DNA of 64,000 bases. Source: Magnetococcales bacterium. GTDB taxonomy: Bacteria > Pseudomonadota > Magnetococcia > Magnetococcales > Magnetaquicoccaceae. How positions within the stretch are numbered: position 1 is the first letter of the stretch; each line of letters starts with the position of its first letter. Where the stretch lies: positions 108,239 to 172,238 of the forward strand of contig JADGAZ010000006.1 of NCBI GenBank assembly GCA_015231755.1, written 5' to 3'. The notes beneath the pieces were generated by a model. It was not told where the DNA came from. It saw nothing but the letters and a program-made list of their open reading frames with translations, and ran no database searches. Below are positions 26,004 to 34,225 of the stretch, one piece after another. The position numbers and the translations under genes are program-made.

Positions 26004-27824
26004 TCAGGCCGAGCGTTGGAGCGATTCGGCCAGGGCTTCGGCTTCTGCCAGCATGGCTCCCAGACTGACGCGAATGCCTTGTTTCCAGAAGTCGGAGCGG
26101 GTGGGATCCAGACCGAATGGACTCAGCAGGGCGGTGACATCCCTGGATCCTCCGGCGCGCAGCAGATCCAGGTAATGACTTTCAAACCGCTCACCCAGAT
26201 TGCCCTGGACCGCGTAGAGACTCTGGGTGAGCAGTTCTCCGCAGGCATAGGCGTAGACGTAGAACGGATTGTGGAAGTGGCTGATGTAGCTCCAGAGATG
26301 GTTGGTTTCGGCGTAGGTGAAGGGTTCTCCTTCCGGGCCGTAGAAGCGGATCAGGTTTTCAAGCCATAACCGGGAGAGATCCGGGGCGCTCAGTCGTCCG
26401 TTGGTGGCGTGCATCTGTTGTTCAAAGCAGGAGAAGCCGATCTGGCGGACCACGGTGTTGAGAAAATCCTCGATGCGTCCCATCAGCAGCGCCAGCAAGG
26501 CCTGTGGATTGCCGTTTTGGCGCAGCCGTTCCCGCAGAAACCGGAAGGTGGTCATTTCCGCGAAGATGGAGGCGGTTTCGGCGTAGGCCATGGGAGCCGA
26601 GGCGAGCAACGGACCCTGGGCCGGTCCGGCCAGCAGACCATGGACCGCGTGACCCAGTTCGTGGGCCAGGGTCATCACGTCCCGGCTGCTGCCCTGGTAG
26701 TTCATCAGCACATAGGAGGCGGAACATCCACCGGGAAGCACCACCGAATAGTTGAAGGCTCCGCTTTGTTTGGCCGGACGGGCATGGGCGTCGATGGCGC
26801 GACCGGTGGCAACTCCCTCGGCCAGACGGGCCAGGGTGGGACTGAAACTGGCAAAGGCCCCCTGGACCATCTCCAGGGCTTCATCGAATGGAATGTGGGT
26901 GCGGTCGGCAAAAGGCAACAGGGCGTTGCGGTCGCTCCAGCGCAGTTGAGGCAATCCCATCAGACGGGCCTTGAGACGGTAATACCGTTGTCCCAGCGGA
27001 GAGGCCTCCTCTTCGACCGCCTGATGCAAGGCCGTGACCATGGCGTCGGGTAGACGATTGTTGCGGTTGCGAAAATCCATGGCATGGGCGTAACCCCGTT
27101 CCCGGTCTTCCACGCCCTTGCCACCGATCACCATGTTGAGCGTTTGGGCCGAAAAACGGGCGAAGGATCCACCCAGTCCGCCATTCAGGGCGGTGAGGAT
27201 GGCGAAACGTTGGTCGGGATCGGGTTCTTCGGCCAGTCGATGTAGGGTCTCTTCCAGAGTGCGGGGGCCTTCTGCCAGAGAAAAACGCAGGTCCGATTCC
27301 ACTTCGTCGTAATATGCAGACCAGGAGTCGGAACCGAAGGTGGCCCGTTTGGTCAAGGCGGCTTCCACTTCGGTGCTCAACATGAAGGGGCGTTGCTGGC
27401 GGATTTTATCGATCCAGGGCTTCAGACGTGCGCAGCGGGGATCCGCGGCGATCTGGGATGCGCAATCCTCCTCCGACAGGGCGGCCAGTTCGATGGGGAA
27501 AAAGGTGGCGTGTTCTCCGCCCAGGCCGTCTGTCAGGATATTGGCCTCGTAGAGCCGACTCTTGACCGCTTCATCCTCCAGATTGGCCGCGTGACGCAAA
27601 TGAAGATAGATGAAGAGCCGATTCAATCTCTCCTGGATCCGTTCCCACGCCTCCAGTGCCTCCCCAAGCCGGGTCTGCAATCGGCCCTGAAAGGCGGCGG
27701 AAAACGCCGGATAATGATCCTTCAACCAAGCCAGATCGGCGTCGAATTGGGGATCGTCGAGTCCGGCATAAAGGGGGGAGAGATCCCACTGGGGGGCTTG
27801 AGGGGTATCGGCTGTGTCGGTCAT
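26004..27824 (-). CDS. pepF: Oligoendopeptidase F-type M3 metallopeptidase
   Basis: This is a cytosolic zinc peptidase that cleaves short peptides, 606 aa from the chosen ATG at 27824 (MTDTADTPQAPQWDLSPLY, a typical PepF beginning). The frame stays open to 27905, but those residues are not family-like. The catalytic motif HELGHAVH is near residue 390, and the third zinc ligand is in YAETASIFAEM about 25 residues later. The C-terminal domain has the YVYAYACGELL and FLxxGGS-like (LLRAGGSRD) segments of the PepF/TIGR02290-like subgroup. It is followed upstream by a bacteriohemerythrin gene on the same strand, 67 bp away, probably an independent unit. Confidence 0.93.
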   Translation of the reverse strand: MTDTADTPQAPQWDLSPLYAGLDDPQFDADLAWLKDHYPAFSAAFQGRLQTRLGEALEAWERIQERLNRLFIYLHLRHAANLEDEAVKSRLYEANILTDGLGGEHATFFPIELAALSEEDCASQIAADPRCARLKPWIDKIRQQRPFMLSTEVEAALTKRATFGSDSWSAYYDEVESDLRFSLAEGPRTLEETLHRLAEEPDPDQRFAILTALNGGLGGSFARFSAQTLNMVIGGKGVEDRERGYAHAMDFRNRNNRLPDAMVTALHQAVEEEASPLGQRYYRLKARLMGLPQLRWSDRNALLPFADRTHIPFDEALEMVQGAFASFSPTLARLAEGVATGRAIDAHARPAKQSGAFNYSVVLPGGCSASYVLMNYQGSSRDVMTLAHELGHAVHGLLAGPAQGPLLASAPMAYAETASIFAEMTTFRFLRERLRQNGNPQALLALLMGRIEDFLNTVVRQIGFSCFEQQMHATNGRLSAPDLSRLWLENLIRFYGPEGEPFTYAETNHLWSYISHFHNPFYVYAYACGELLTQSLYAVQGNLGERFESHYLDLLRAGGSRDVTALLSPFGLDPTRSDFWKQGIRVSLGAMLAEAEALAESLQRSA

Positions 27825-27891
27825 GATGGATCGGAAAGTAGGGAAGGGGTTGTCGGGATGCGGTATTTCTGATCCGGAATGGGTGGATCGG

Positions 27892-28287
27892 TTATCGTTC
27901 CTCAAAATCGAGAAAATCCGTCACGTCTTCCGTGATGGTGTGGGTGAAAAACCATTCAATCACAAACAGAATGATCTCTTCCGCCTGGATCAGATCGTTT
28001 TTGACGCTTTCGATTTTGGATTCCAGGGCGTGAATCAGGAAGTCATGCAACACTCTGTGCCGGTCGAGTTTGTGGGGTAAATATCTGAATAGAATGTTCT
28101 CTTCGGATGTGAAATGGAAACGGGCATAATATTTGAGTTCGTCGAGCAGGCGGACCTGATAATTTTTTTCTTTGGATGTGGCCAATTCATCGTACAGACG
28201 ATTCATTAATTCAAGGAAAGATTTGTGTTGCAGATCGACGATCTTGTTGTGAGTCTCGTATCCGTATTTCCACTCGAATCTGGGCAT
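27892..28287 (-). CDS. Bacteriohemerythrin
   Basis: This is a small di-iron oxygen-binding protein of 131 aa, starting MPRFEWKYGYETHN. All canonical ligands can be seen: His in YETHNKIVDLQHK, HFTSEE (His and Glu), HKLDRHRVLHDF (His pairs) and the C-terminal HTITEDVTDF (His and Asp). It would carry or buffer oxygen in microaerophilic cells, or sense it. The frame is open upstream to 28452 but the extra part is not family-like. An iron-sulfur and di-iron-rich proteome is also suggested elsewhere in the window. Confidence 0.92.
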   Translation of the reverse strand: MPRFEWKYGYETHNKIVDLQHKSFLELMNRLYDELATSKEKNYQVRLLDELKYYARFHFTSEENILFRYLPHKLDRHRVLHDFLIHALESKIESVKNDLIQAEEIILFVIEWFFTHTITEDVTDFLDFEER

Positions 28288-28401
28288 GGGGGATCTTCTG
28301 TTCTTAGGGGGGGAGATCAATCGGGACTCATGATTCATATCCCGGCGCAGGGGCTGGGATGACAGGCAATGTAAAAGGGAAGGATCGGGATGGTTGATCG
28401 G

Positions 28402-28442
28402 AAAAAAGGTCGCCGTCACCGGATGACCGGGACGGCGACCTT
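28402..28442 (-). terminator. Rho-independent terminator of the cold-shock gene
   Basis: Perfect 12 bp arms AAGGTCGCCGTC (28406-28417) and GACGGCGACCTT (28431-28442) have a 13 nt loop. Read on the minus strand, the hairpin ends in a run of six T. It starts 13 bp after the stop of the cold-shock gene. Confidence 0.9.
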
Positions 28443-28454
28443 CATGCCGCAAGC

Positions 28455-28667
28455 TTACAGGGTTTTGACGTTGTCCGCCTTGTCGCCCTTGTCGCCTCTG
28501 CTGACATCGAACTCGACCCGTTGGCCTTCGGCCAAGCTCTTGAAGCCACTCATGGAGATGGCGCTGTGATGAACGAACACATCACCACGGCCATTGTCCC
28601 GTTCGATAAAACCGAAACCTTTGCTGTCATTGAACCATTTGACTTTTCCTGTTTCACGACTTGCCAT
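28455..28667 (-). CDS. cspA: Cold-shock domain protein (CspA family)
   Basis: This is a single-stranded nucleic acid-binding RNA chaperone of 70 aa. RNP1 (KGFGFIE) and RNP2 (VFVHH) are intact, and it starts [17 protein letters not shown] with an AGGAG site 9 nt upstream. It has its own strong terminator. Its start region overlaps the 3' end of the broken GNAT gene upstream on the same strand. Confidence 0.95.
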   Translation of the reverse strand: MASRETGKVKWFNDSKGFGFIERDNGRGDVFVHHSAISMSGFKSLAEGQRVEFDVSRGDKGDKADNVKTL

Positions 28668-29194
28668 TTTCAACTGCTCCTGAAAGTGAGGTGGGGGTTG
28701 GTGGTACGGTAAAAAAGGTGGACAATTGCAATTCCAAGAATTCAACCCCTGTGAGGGGATTATAAACGTAAGGGGGAATGGGGCGAAAGCCTAAAGAGTG
28801 ATAAAGTTTGCGGGCCGCGGTCATGGTGGGCAGGGTATCGAGGCGGATGCGCCGGTAACCTTTATGAAACGCTTGATTCAGTATCTGCACCATCAACATC
28901 TTCCCCAAACCCAGTCTTTGATACGGCTGTCGCACAAAAAGCCGTTTGATTTCAGCGATGTCTTGTTCCAGGGGACGCAAGGCGACGCAACCTGCCCAGA
29001 TCTGCGACGAGCGGGCCAACAGCCATCCACCCCGTGGTGGTTCATAAACACCGGGCAGCTTGCGCAACTCTTTTCGAGAATCCCTGAAAGCCCAAATCCA
29101 CTCCCAGCGAGTCCGCATACTCTTGAAACAGATCCCGTGCCGCGTGAATTTCCTTCGGGCTTGTCGCGTCGATGCAGGTAAAGGTTACGCTCAT
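28654..29194 (-). pseudogene. GNAT N-acetyltransferase broken by a one-base insertion
   Basis: Two frames together make a normal GNAT acetyltransferase. The first starts at ATG 29194 (MSVTFTCIDATSPKEIHAAR, then LFQEYADSLGVDLGFQGFSK) and stops shortly after an AAAA run (29071-29074 on the plus strand as TTTT). The second frame continues exactly there with ELRKLPGVYEPPRGG. It then gives the acetyl-CoA-binding loop RLFVRQPYQRLGLGKML and the ending [18 protein letters not shown]. Removing one A restores the gene. It is either a recent pseudogene or a homopolymer sequencing error. The substrate is unknown; the family resembles small-molecule or amino-acid acetyltransferases. Confidence 0.8.
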
Positions 29195-29306
29195 GCACCA
29201 ATCGTAACCTTGTTGTCATTCGTAAGCGGGTCCTGAATTGACATCGTGGTGCGGTTTCTCGCCGGGCAAGCTGAAAAGATTGACTTTCATAGAGATCAAA
29301 TCTGGT

Positions 29307-29339
29307 CTAAAAAACACAAAAGCCGCCCAGAAAGGCGGC
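29307..29339 (-). terminator. Rho-independent terminator, minus strand
   Basis: Arms GCCGCC (29322-29327) and GGCGGC (29334-29339) with a 6 nt loop. Read on the minus strand, the hairpin is followed by TTTTGTGTTTTTT. No protein gene on the minus strand precedes it, which points to a short non-coding transcript. Confidence 0.7.
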
Positions 29340-29431
29340 CTTGGCAACAAGAAAACCTTATATCACCTGGGTGGTGAACCGATGTGAATCTTTCCGAACT
29401 GGATTCTTTCCAGAAACCGTTTGGCCATTGG
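29307..29431 (-). ncRNA. Candidate small RNA or leader RNA of about 125 nt
   Basis: A promoter-like pair on the minus strand is followed about 95 bp later by a clear intrinsic terminator, with no conserved open frame between them. The only short frame (MAKRFLERIQ..., 21 codons) has no strong support. The interval can fold into small hairpins (CTGG/CCAG and TCACC/GGTGA). Either an independent small RNA or an attenuator ahead of the GNAT gene would fit. It does not look like tRNA, 6S RNA or SRP RNA to me. Confidence 0.35.
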
Positions 29432-29437
29432 GGAGAA

Positions 29438-29467
29438 AGCATATTCCAACTCCTGCACGCAAGTCAA
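29438..29467 (-). promoter_or_regulatory. Sigma-70-like promoter driving the candidate small RNA
   Basis: Read on the minus strand: TTGACT (29467-29462) and TATGCT (29443-29438) with an 18 bp spacer. It is one of the better promoter matches in the window and stands just ahead of the small terminated interval. Confidence 0.4.
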
Positions 29468-29860
29468 GTGAAATCATTAATCAATGTTTTCTTCAATGAT
29501 TTCAACGGAATTGTTGAACATGTCACCCGGGAACCGACGGGGCGGGGGCGTCGGCGTGTCTCAAACCGGATTTTTTGCGCTGATTTTTTGGTCTGGGGTT
29601 GAATCCCGGGTTTCAATCGGTTCGTCTTGGATCTGGGAGGGTGCCGGGAACAAGTCGGCATGCCTTTCTCCATCTTTGCCGTAAATGGGTGAAAGGGGTG
29701 GTGCGGGCGGTTTTTGAAGACGTTTTTCCATTGTGTTCCAATGGGTTGACCGGAACGGTTTTTTGATTGCCCTGTGACGGATTGTGTGGTTTAATTTATC
29801 CTGAAATGGGTGGGTGCCCCGTTGATATCGATAATAAAATGGAACAAGGATAGTCGATCC
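29468..29860. other. Gene-less stretch of about 390 bp
   Basis: No convincing coding region. It contains two small hairpins: CCGACG (29534-29539) with CGTCGG (29549-29554), and CCATTG (29728-29733) with CAATGG (29739-29744). The right end should hold the promoter of the coiled-coil protein gene, but I cannot pick one out with confidence. Confidence 0.5.
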
Positions 29861-30484
29861 ATGACCATCGTGAGAAATCGCCCCCGATTGTTGGCGGTAC
29901 GCGCTGTGTTGGTTTGGCCAACAGTCGCCTTGCTCTGTTGCATGGGGGAGGCCCGTGGGGTGGAGGTTGCCCCGCGCATGACCGACCGGGAGATCATTCA
30001 GGAGCTCGCCACGATTCGGGCGGGTCAGGGTGCTTTGAACCAGCGCTTTGAGGATATGAATAAACGTTTGGATGACACAAACAAGCGTTTTGATGATGTC
30101 AATAGACGTTTTGATGATATGAATAAGCGTTTTGACGATGTGAACAAGAAGTTTGATGATGTGAACAAGAAGTTTGATGATGTGAACAAGAAGTTTGACG
30201 ATGTCAATAAACGTCTTGAAGGTCTGACCCAGTTGATTCTGACATTGTTCGGATCGCTGTTGGGGATTATCCTCTCTTTTGTCGGTTTCATCTTCTGGGA
30301 CCGGCGTACCATGATGAGACCCCTGGAAGAGCGCATGGCCCTGAACGCCCGGGAACTCCAAAGCAACCAGGAACGCCTACAGGAAAAATCCAATCTGTTG
30401 GATCAACTGTTGGGGGCCTTGCGGGAGTTGGCCAGGGATGATCCGAAACTGTCCGCGGTTTTGCGTCATTTCGCGCTTTTGTAG
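29861..30484 (+). CDS. Secreted or membrane-anchored heptad-repeat coiled-coil protein
   Basis: This is a 207 aa protein of unknown function. The preferred start is ATG 29861, with AAGGA upstream; the frame is open to 29810. An N-terminal signal or anchor (AVLVWPTVALLCCM, about residues 13-30) is followed by nine heptads of the NKRFDDV type (residues 60-122). A second hydrophobic helix comes next (LILTLFGSLLGIILSFVGFIF, written as positions 126-146), then RRTMMRPLEERM and a second helical segment. The heptads should make a parallel coiled coil across the periplasm. Such NKRFDD-repeat proteins occur in many proteobacteria without known role. Its length can change easily through its 21 bp DNA repeat. 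Confidence 0.75.
   Translation: MTIVRNRPRLLAVRAVLVWPTVALLCCMGEARGVEVAPRMTDREIIQELATIRAGQGALNQRFEDMNKRLDDTNKRFDDVNRRFDDMNKRFDDVNKKFDDVNKKFDDVNKKFDDVNKRLEGLTQLILTLFGSLLGIILSFVGFIFWDRRTMMRPLEERMALNARELQSNQERLQEKSNLLDQLLGALRELARDDPKLSAVLRHFALL
30038..30226 (+). repeat. 21 bp minisatellite encoding NKRFDDV heptads
   Basis: Nine in-frame 21 bp units encode NQRFEDM, NKRLDDT, NKRFDDV, NRRFDDM, NKRFDDV, three times NKKFDDV, and NKRLEGL. The three NKKFDDV units are almost identical in DNA, a sign of recent slippage. Confidence 0.85.
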
Positions 30485-30575
30485 GGTTGACTGGAGAATG
30501 TCTTGGTCATAACGTGATGATTCTTTAGGTGTCCGGTTCTGGGAACAACAACAAACTTTTCTGGAAGATTGGATC

Positions 30576-30929
30576 ATGAAAAAATTGGCATGGATGGTTC
30601 TCGCGATGGGGTTGGCATTACCTGGCAGCGCTTTTTCTTACGGTGCGATTGCCATTGATGATCAAATGGGTGACGTTGATCCGGCCTATGGATTCGCGAT
30701 CGGCAGAGATTCCAAGCATGAGGCCAAGCGGGTGGCCATGAAATACTGCAAAGAGTATGGTGGCACCAATTGCAGAACCATCGTGTGGTTTGAAACCTGT
30801 GGTGCGGTGGCGGTTTCAAGGAAATATTACGGCTATGGATATGGCAGAACCAAGGGCAAGGCCATCGACGATGCCCTGGAGATGTGTCAGCACAAGCGTT
30901 GCCGGGTTGTCGCGGCGGAGTGTGAATAA
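30576..30929 (+). CDS. DUF4189-type small secreted protein
   Basis: This is a 117 aa exported protein. The signal peptide is MKKLAWMVLAMGLALPGSAFS. The mature part begins YGAIAID and shows the DUF4189 pattern: a G.A...EA...A...C segment (KHEAKRVAMKYC), a CRTIVWFETCGAVAVS core, a YGYGYG stretch, and a second KAIDDALEMC..KRCRVV repeat. Five or six cysteines suggest disulfides in the periplasm. The function of this family is unknown. Stands alone, 90 bp after the coiled-coil gene. Confidence 0.8.
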   Translation: MKKLAWMVLAMGLALPGSAFSYGAIAIDDQMGDVDPAYGFAIGRDSKHEAKRVAMKYCKEYGGTNCRTIVWFETCGAVAVSRKYYGYGYGRTKGKAIDDALEMCQHKRCRVVAAECE

Positions 30930-30934
30930 TCGTC

Positions 30935-30952
30935 GCCGGTCAGGGGACCGGC
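30935..30952 (+). terminator. Possible terminator hairpin after the DUF4189 gene
   Basis: GCCGGTC (30935-30941) and GACCGGC (30946-30952) form a 7 bp GC-rich stem with a 4 nt loop, five bases after the stop codon. No clean T-run follows directly (a CTTTCGTTTC stretch lies ~15 bp on), so efficiency is uncertain. Confidence 0.4.
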
Positions 30953-31082
30953 CGGCTTGGCTGCGCTTTCGTTTCAGATTGCTTGGGTTGCAGGTCATCA
31001 TCCGACAAAGTCGCGCCGTTTGATCCCCAAGGTTGGAAATCGGGCTGCTTGCCTGTGGGGCGGCGCGTCTGTCGGAAGAAAT

Positions 31083-31457
31083 TTATGACTTCAGGATTTT
31101 GTCGATCAGGACAAGCAGTTGTTTTTCATGGAAAGGCTTGAAAATCGTCTCCACAAATCCAAAAGCCTGGGCCAGTTCTAAGGCGGAATAGGAGGGCAAA
31201 TAGTGGCCTCCTCCCGACATGGCGATGATTTTTTGTGTGTTGTTGGCTTTTAAAATGGCCTGGATGGTCTCGATGCCATCTTGTTCCGGCATGAGGATGT
31301 CACACAGGACCAGATCCCATGGTCCATCATCCGCCAACTGGCGCAGGGCCGATTGGCCACTGTTGGCCGCACCCACCTGAAAGCCCGCATCTCCCAACAG
31401 GGTGACCACCATTTGCAAAAATGCCTTGTCATCGTCGACTACCAGGATCTTGTTCAT
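31083..31457 (-). CDS. Single-domain response regulator (receiver only)
   Basis: This is a 124 aa CheY-type receiver without an output domain. The acidic pocket is VVDDD (residues 6-10), the phospho-acceptor is Asp53 in LCDILMP, the switch Ser is in AMSGGG (81) and Lys107 is in IFKPF. Last gene of a minus-strand operon; its start overlaps the end of the hybrid kinase upstream by 4 bp (ATGA). It probably receives phosphate from the neighbouring kinases or their HPt domain and acts by protein contact. Confidence 0.92.
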   Translation of the reverse strand: MNKILVVDDDKAFLQMVVTLLGDAGFQVGAANSGQSALRQLADDGPWDLVLCDILMPEQDGIETIQAILKANNTQKIIAMSGGGHYLPSYSALELAQAFGFVETIFKPFHEKQLLVLIDKILKS

Positions 31458-34225
31458 TTTTTCTCCAGAGTCGGGTTGGGGAAGTCGCTTTTTGAAATCA
31501 ATTGACGTAACACCATGGCCAAATCATCGAACAGGATCGGTTTGCGCAGAAAAGCATCGAATCCCAATTGTTCCGCTTCCCGGGAAGAGGCGCTCGGATG
31601 GCCGGAAATCAGCACCACCGGCAGCGTCGGATGGATGGTGCGAATCTCCCGTAGCAGATCGGTTCCCAGGGTGCGGGGCATGATCAAATCGATGATTGCC
31701 AGATCGTACCGATCGGGCTGCTCCCGCAGTCGTTCCAGGGCTTCTTCCGGGTTGTTGACTCCGGTTACCTGACAGCCCAGTTCCATCAATTGCAACCGCA
31801 CGATTTCCAACAAGGTGACCTCGTCGTCCACCAGCAGAATCCGCAGATTCAACGGCAGGGAAGGCTCACGGCAGGGGTGTTGCTGGAAAGAAGGCCGTTG
31901 TTCCGGCAACCGGGGCAGATAGACCCGGAAGGAAGAACCTTCCTTTTCCCGGCTCTGGACCTCCACGGCGCCGCCGATGGCCGTGACCAGTCCGTGAACC
32001 ACCGACAATCCCAAACCGGTCCCCTTGCCCACGTCCTTGGTGGTGAAAAACGGATCGAAAATACGCGGTAGCAGTTCCGGTGCCATGCCGTGTCCGGTGT
32101 CATCCACCGTGAGCCGCACGTGGGGGCCTGGATTCAGGGGTAATGTGCCGATATTCTGTTTTTCCAGGAGAATCTCTTCCAGGGTGACGGTCAATTTTCC
32201 CGGGATTCCTTCCATGGCATGGGCGGCGTTGGTGCACAGGTTCATGAGGATTTGATTGATGTCGCCAGGATCGCCATGCACCAGGGCGGTGAGGGTGCGC
32301 AGGTGCGTGGTGGTCTCCACATTGGCGGGGATGACGGCCTGAAGGAATTTCATCACCTCCTTGACCAGGGGCGCCAACAGCAGGGGACGGTAGTGCCGCT
32401 CGGTTCGGCGACTGAAGGTCATGAGCTGAGACACCAGATCCCTGGCCCGCAGCCCGGCCTGATAAACCTCCTGCAAATCCGTATGGGGGCGCGTTTCCTT
32501 GGGCAGGTTTTTGAGCGCCATTTCGGTGTATCCCAGAATGACTCCAAGTATGTTGTTGAAATCATGAGCGATGCCTCCGGTCAGAGTGCCGATGGCCTCC
32601 ATCTTCATCGCCTGCCTGAACTGGGCTTCCTGCCGCAGTTGTTGGGTGATGTCCCGATGGGAGGCCAGCACCAACGGGCGACCTTGCCATTGTACCCGGC
32701 AGGTGCTGACCTCCACATCATACAGGCTGCCGTTCCGGCGTCGATGCCGGGTGACGAAGGTGCTGCCCTCATGGCTGAGTTCCTGGAGCATGGGCAGGAT
32801 TTCTTGTTCGTTCCAGCGGTCGTCCCAATCCCAGATATGCAGCGTGGTCATCTCCTCCTTGGAGTAGCCCAGCATTCTGGCAAAGGTGGCGTTGGCTTCA
32901 CAGACCTGGCCATCGATTTCGATCACGCACAGTCCGTCCCGGGAACGCTCGAACAGGGTGCGCCGACGGGTCATCTCTTCCATCAGGGCCTGCTCGGCCA
33001 GACGCCGTTGGGTGATGTCGTAGTGGGATCCCCGGTACCCCAGCAGTTTGCCGGTCGCATCGAATACCGGTTTGCCCACATGTTCGATCCAGCGTTCCTG
33101 GCCGTCTTTGCCGCGGATGCGCACGCTTACGGGGGCGGGGAGCGTGGTGCTGGTGCCGGGACCCATGGATTTCCAGGACTCCAGGTCATCGGGGTGGATG
33201 AGGGTGGCCATCAGGTTGGGGTCGGCCATGAATTCGACCGGTGTATAACCCGACACCTCCTCGCAGGCCGGTGAAACGTAAAGATAACGACCCTCCGGGG
33301 CCAGCCAATACTCCCAGTTGGGAGAGTAGTCGGCCAGAATGCGGTATTTCTCTTCGCTGGTGGCCAGGGAGGTGGTGCGTTGTTCCACCAGTTGTTCGAG
33401 GCAGTAGCGCAAGCGGGCCAACTCCAGATGGATGCGCACCCGGGCAAGCACCTCGTCGATGTCGAAAGGTTTGGTGATGTAATCCGCCGCGCCGACGGCA
33501 AATCCTTTGATCTTTTCCTGGGCCGCATCCATCACGGTGACAAAAAGCACCGGAATGCGGTGGCCGATCGGGGTTGCCTTGATGCGGCGGCATACCTCGT
33601 AGCCATCCATTCCCGGCATCAGGACATCGAGCAGCACCAGATCCGGCGGGGTTGGGCCCAAGACCAGCTCGATGGCTTTGGCGCCGGAATTGGCCACCAT
33701 GATGCGGTAATCATCCTGCAACACCTCCAACAGACTGTGGAGATTTTCCGGGATGTCATCCACCACCAGCAGGGTCGGCTGTTCTTCGGCGCGGGTGTGG
33801 CTCGCGGGCTCGAACACGATGGAATGCTGGCGATAACGCTGCAATTCGAGTTGGGTGCGAATCCGCAGATGCAGCAAGCCGGGATTGATGGGCTTGGTGA
33901 CATAATCCGCCACTCCCAGCTTGACTCCCTGGGACTCGTCGGCGGCATCGGTCAGTGCCGAAACGAAAAGGACCGGAATCCGGGTGGTGGATGGATTGGC
34001 TTTCAGATGGGTCAGCACGCCATAACCATCCATGCCCGGCATGCGGATGTCCAGCAGAATCAGGTCCGGCTGGGGGTGGCGTTGCGCCAGTTCCAGGGCC
34101 TTCTCCCCGCAGGTGGCCGCGGAAATGGCATAGTCGTCTCGCAGGATGTGCATCAGGGCGTGCAGATTTTCATGCACGTCGTCCACGATGAGAATGCGGG
34201 GGCGAACTGTCACGATTGGGTTCAT
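31454..34225 (-). CDS. Soluble hybrid histidine kinase, REC-REC-PAS-PAS-HisKA-HATPase-REC
   Basis: This is a 923 aa kinase without membrane segments. Two receivers come first: acceptor Asp59 in [13 protein letters not shown], and a second near residue 202 in [13 protein letters not shown]. Two PAS domains follow (about 295-415 and 425-550). The HisKA box is [12 protein letters not shown] (His near 553), and the ATPase domain has GHGMAPE and [12 protein letters not shown] third receiver lies at the C-terminus ([12 protein letters not shown]). The DFNNILG box is the NtrB-like/PAS-hybrid subgroup. The two N-terminal receivers suggest that its own activity is controlled by other kinases, such as the membrane kinase encoded upstream, which overlaps it by 4 bp. 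Confidence 0.92.
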   Translation of the reverse strand: MNPIVTVRPRILIVDDVHENLHALMHILRDDYAISAATCGEKALELAQRHPQPDLILLDIRMPGMDGYGVLTHLKANPSTTRIPVLFVSALTDAADESQGVKLGVADYVTKPINPGLLHLRIRTQLELQRYRQHSIVFEPASHTRAEEQPTLLVVDDIPENLHSLLEVLQDDYRIMVANSGAKAIELVLGPTPPDLVLLDVLMPGMDGYEVCRRIKATPIGHRIPVLFVTVMDAAQEKIKGFAVGAADYITKPFDIDEVLARVRIHLELARLRYCLEQLVEQRTTSLATSEEKYRILADYSPNWEYWLAPEGRYLYVSPACEEVSGYTPVEFMADPNLMATLIHPDDLESWKSMGPGTSTTLPAPVSVRIRGKDGQERWIEHVGKPVFDATGKLLGYRGSHYDITQRRLAEQALMEEMTRRRTLFERSRDGLCVIEIDGQVCEANATFARMLGYSKEEMTTLHIWDWDDRWNEQEILPMLQELSHEGSTFVTRHRRRNGSLYDVEVSTCRVQWQGRPLVLASHRDITQQLRQEAQFRQAMKMEAIGTLTGGIAHDFNNILGVILGYTEMALKNLPKETRPHTDLQEVYQAGLRARDLVSQLMTFSRRTERHYRPLLLAPLVKEVMKFLQAVIPANVETTTHLRTLTALVHGDPGDINQILMNLCTNAAHAMEGIPGKLTVTLEEILLEKQNIGTLPLNPGPHVRLTVDDTGHGMAPELLPRIFDPFFTTKDVGKGTGLGLSVVHGLVTAIGGAVEVQSREKEGSSFRVYLPRLPEQRPSFQQHPCREPSLPLNLRILLVDDEVTLLEIVRLQLMELGCQVTGVNNPEEALERLREQPDRYDLAIIDLIMPRTLGTDLLREIRTIHPTLPVVLISGHPSASSREAEQLGFDAFLRKPILFDDLAMVLRQLISKSDFPNPTLEKK

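Noticed and set aside
30038..30226. CRISPR-like regular repeats
   Set aside because: Units are contiguous 21 bp coding heptads with no unique spacers; no cas genes are in the window.
29561..30361. Minus-strand frame with repeated HIIKLLV units
   Set aside because: It is the antisense reading of the 21 bp repeat in the coiled-coil gene.
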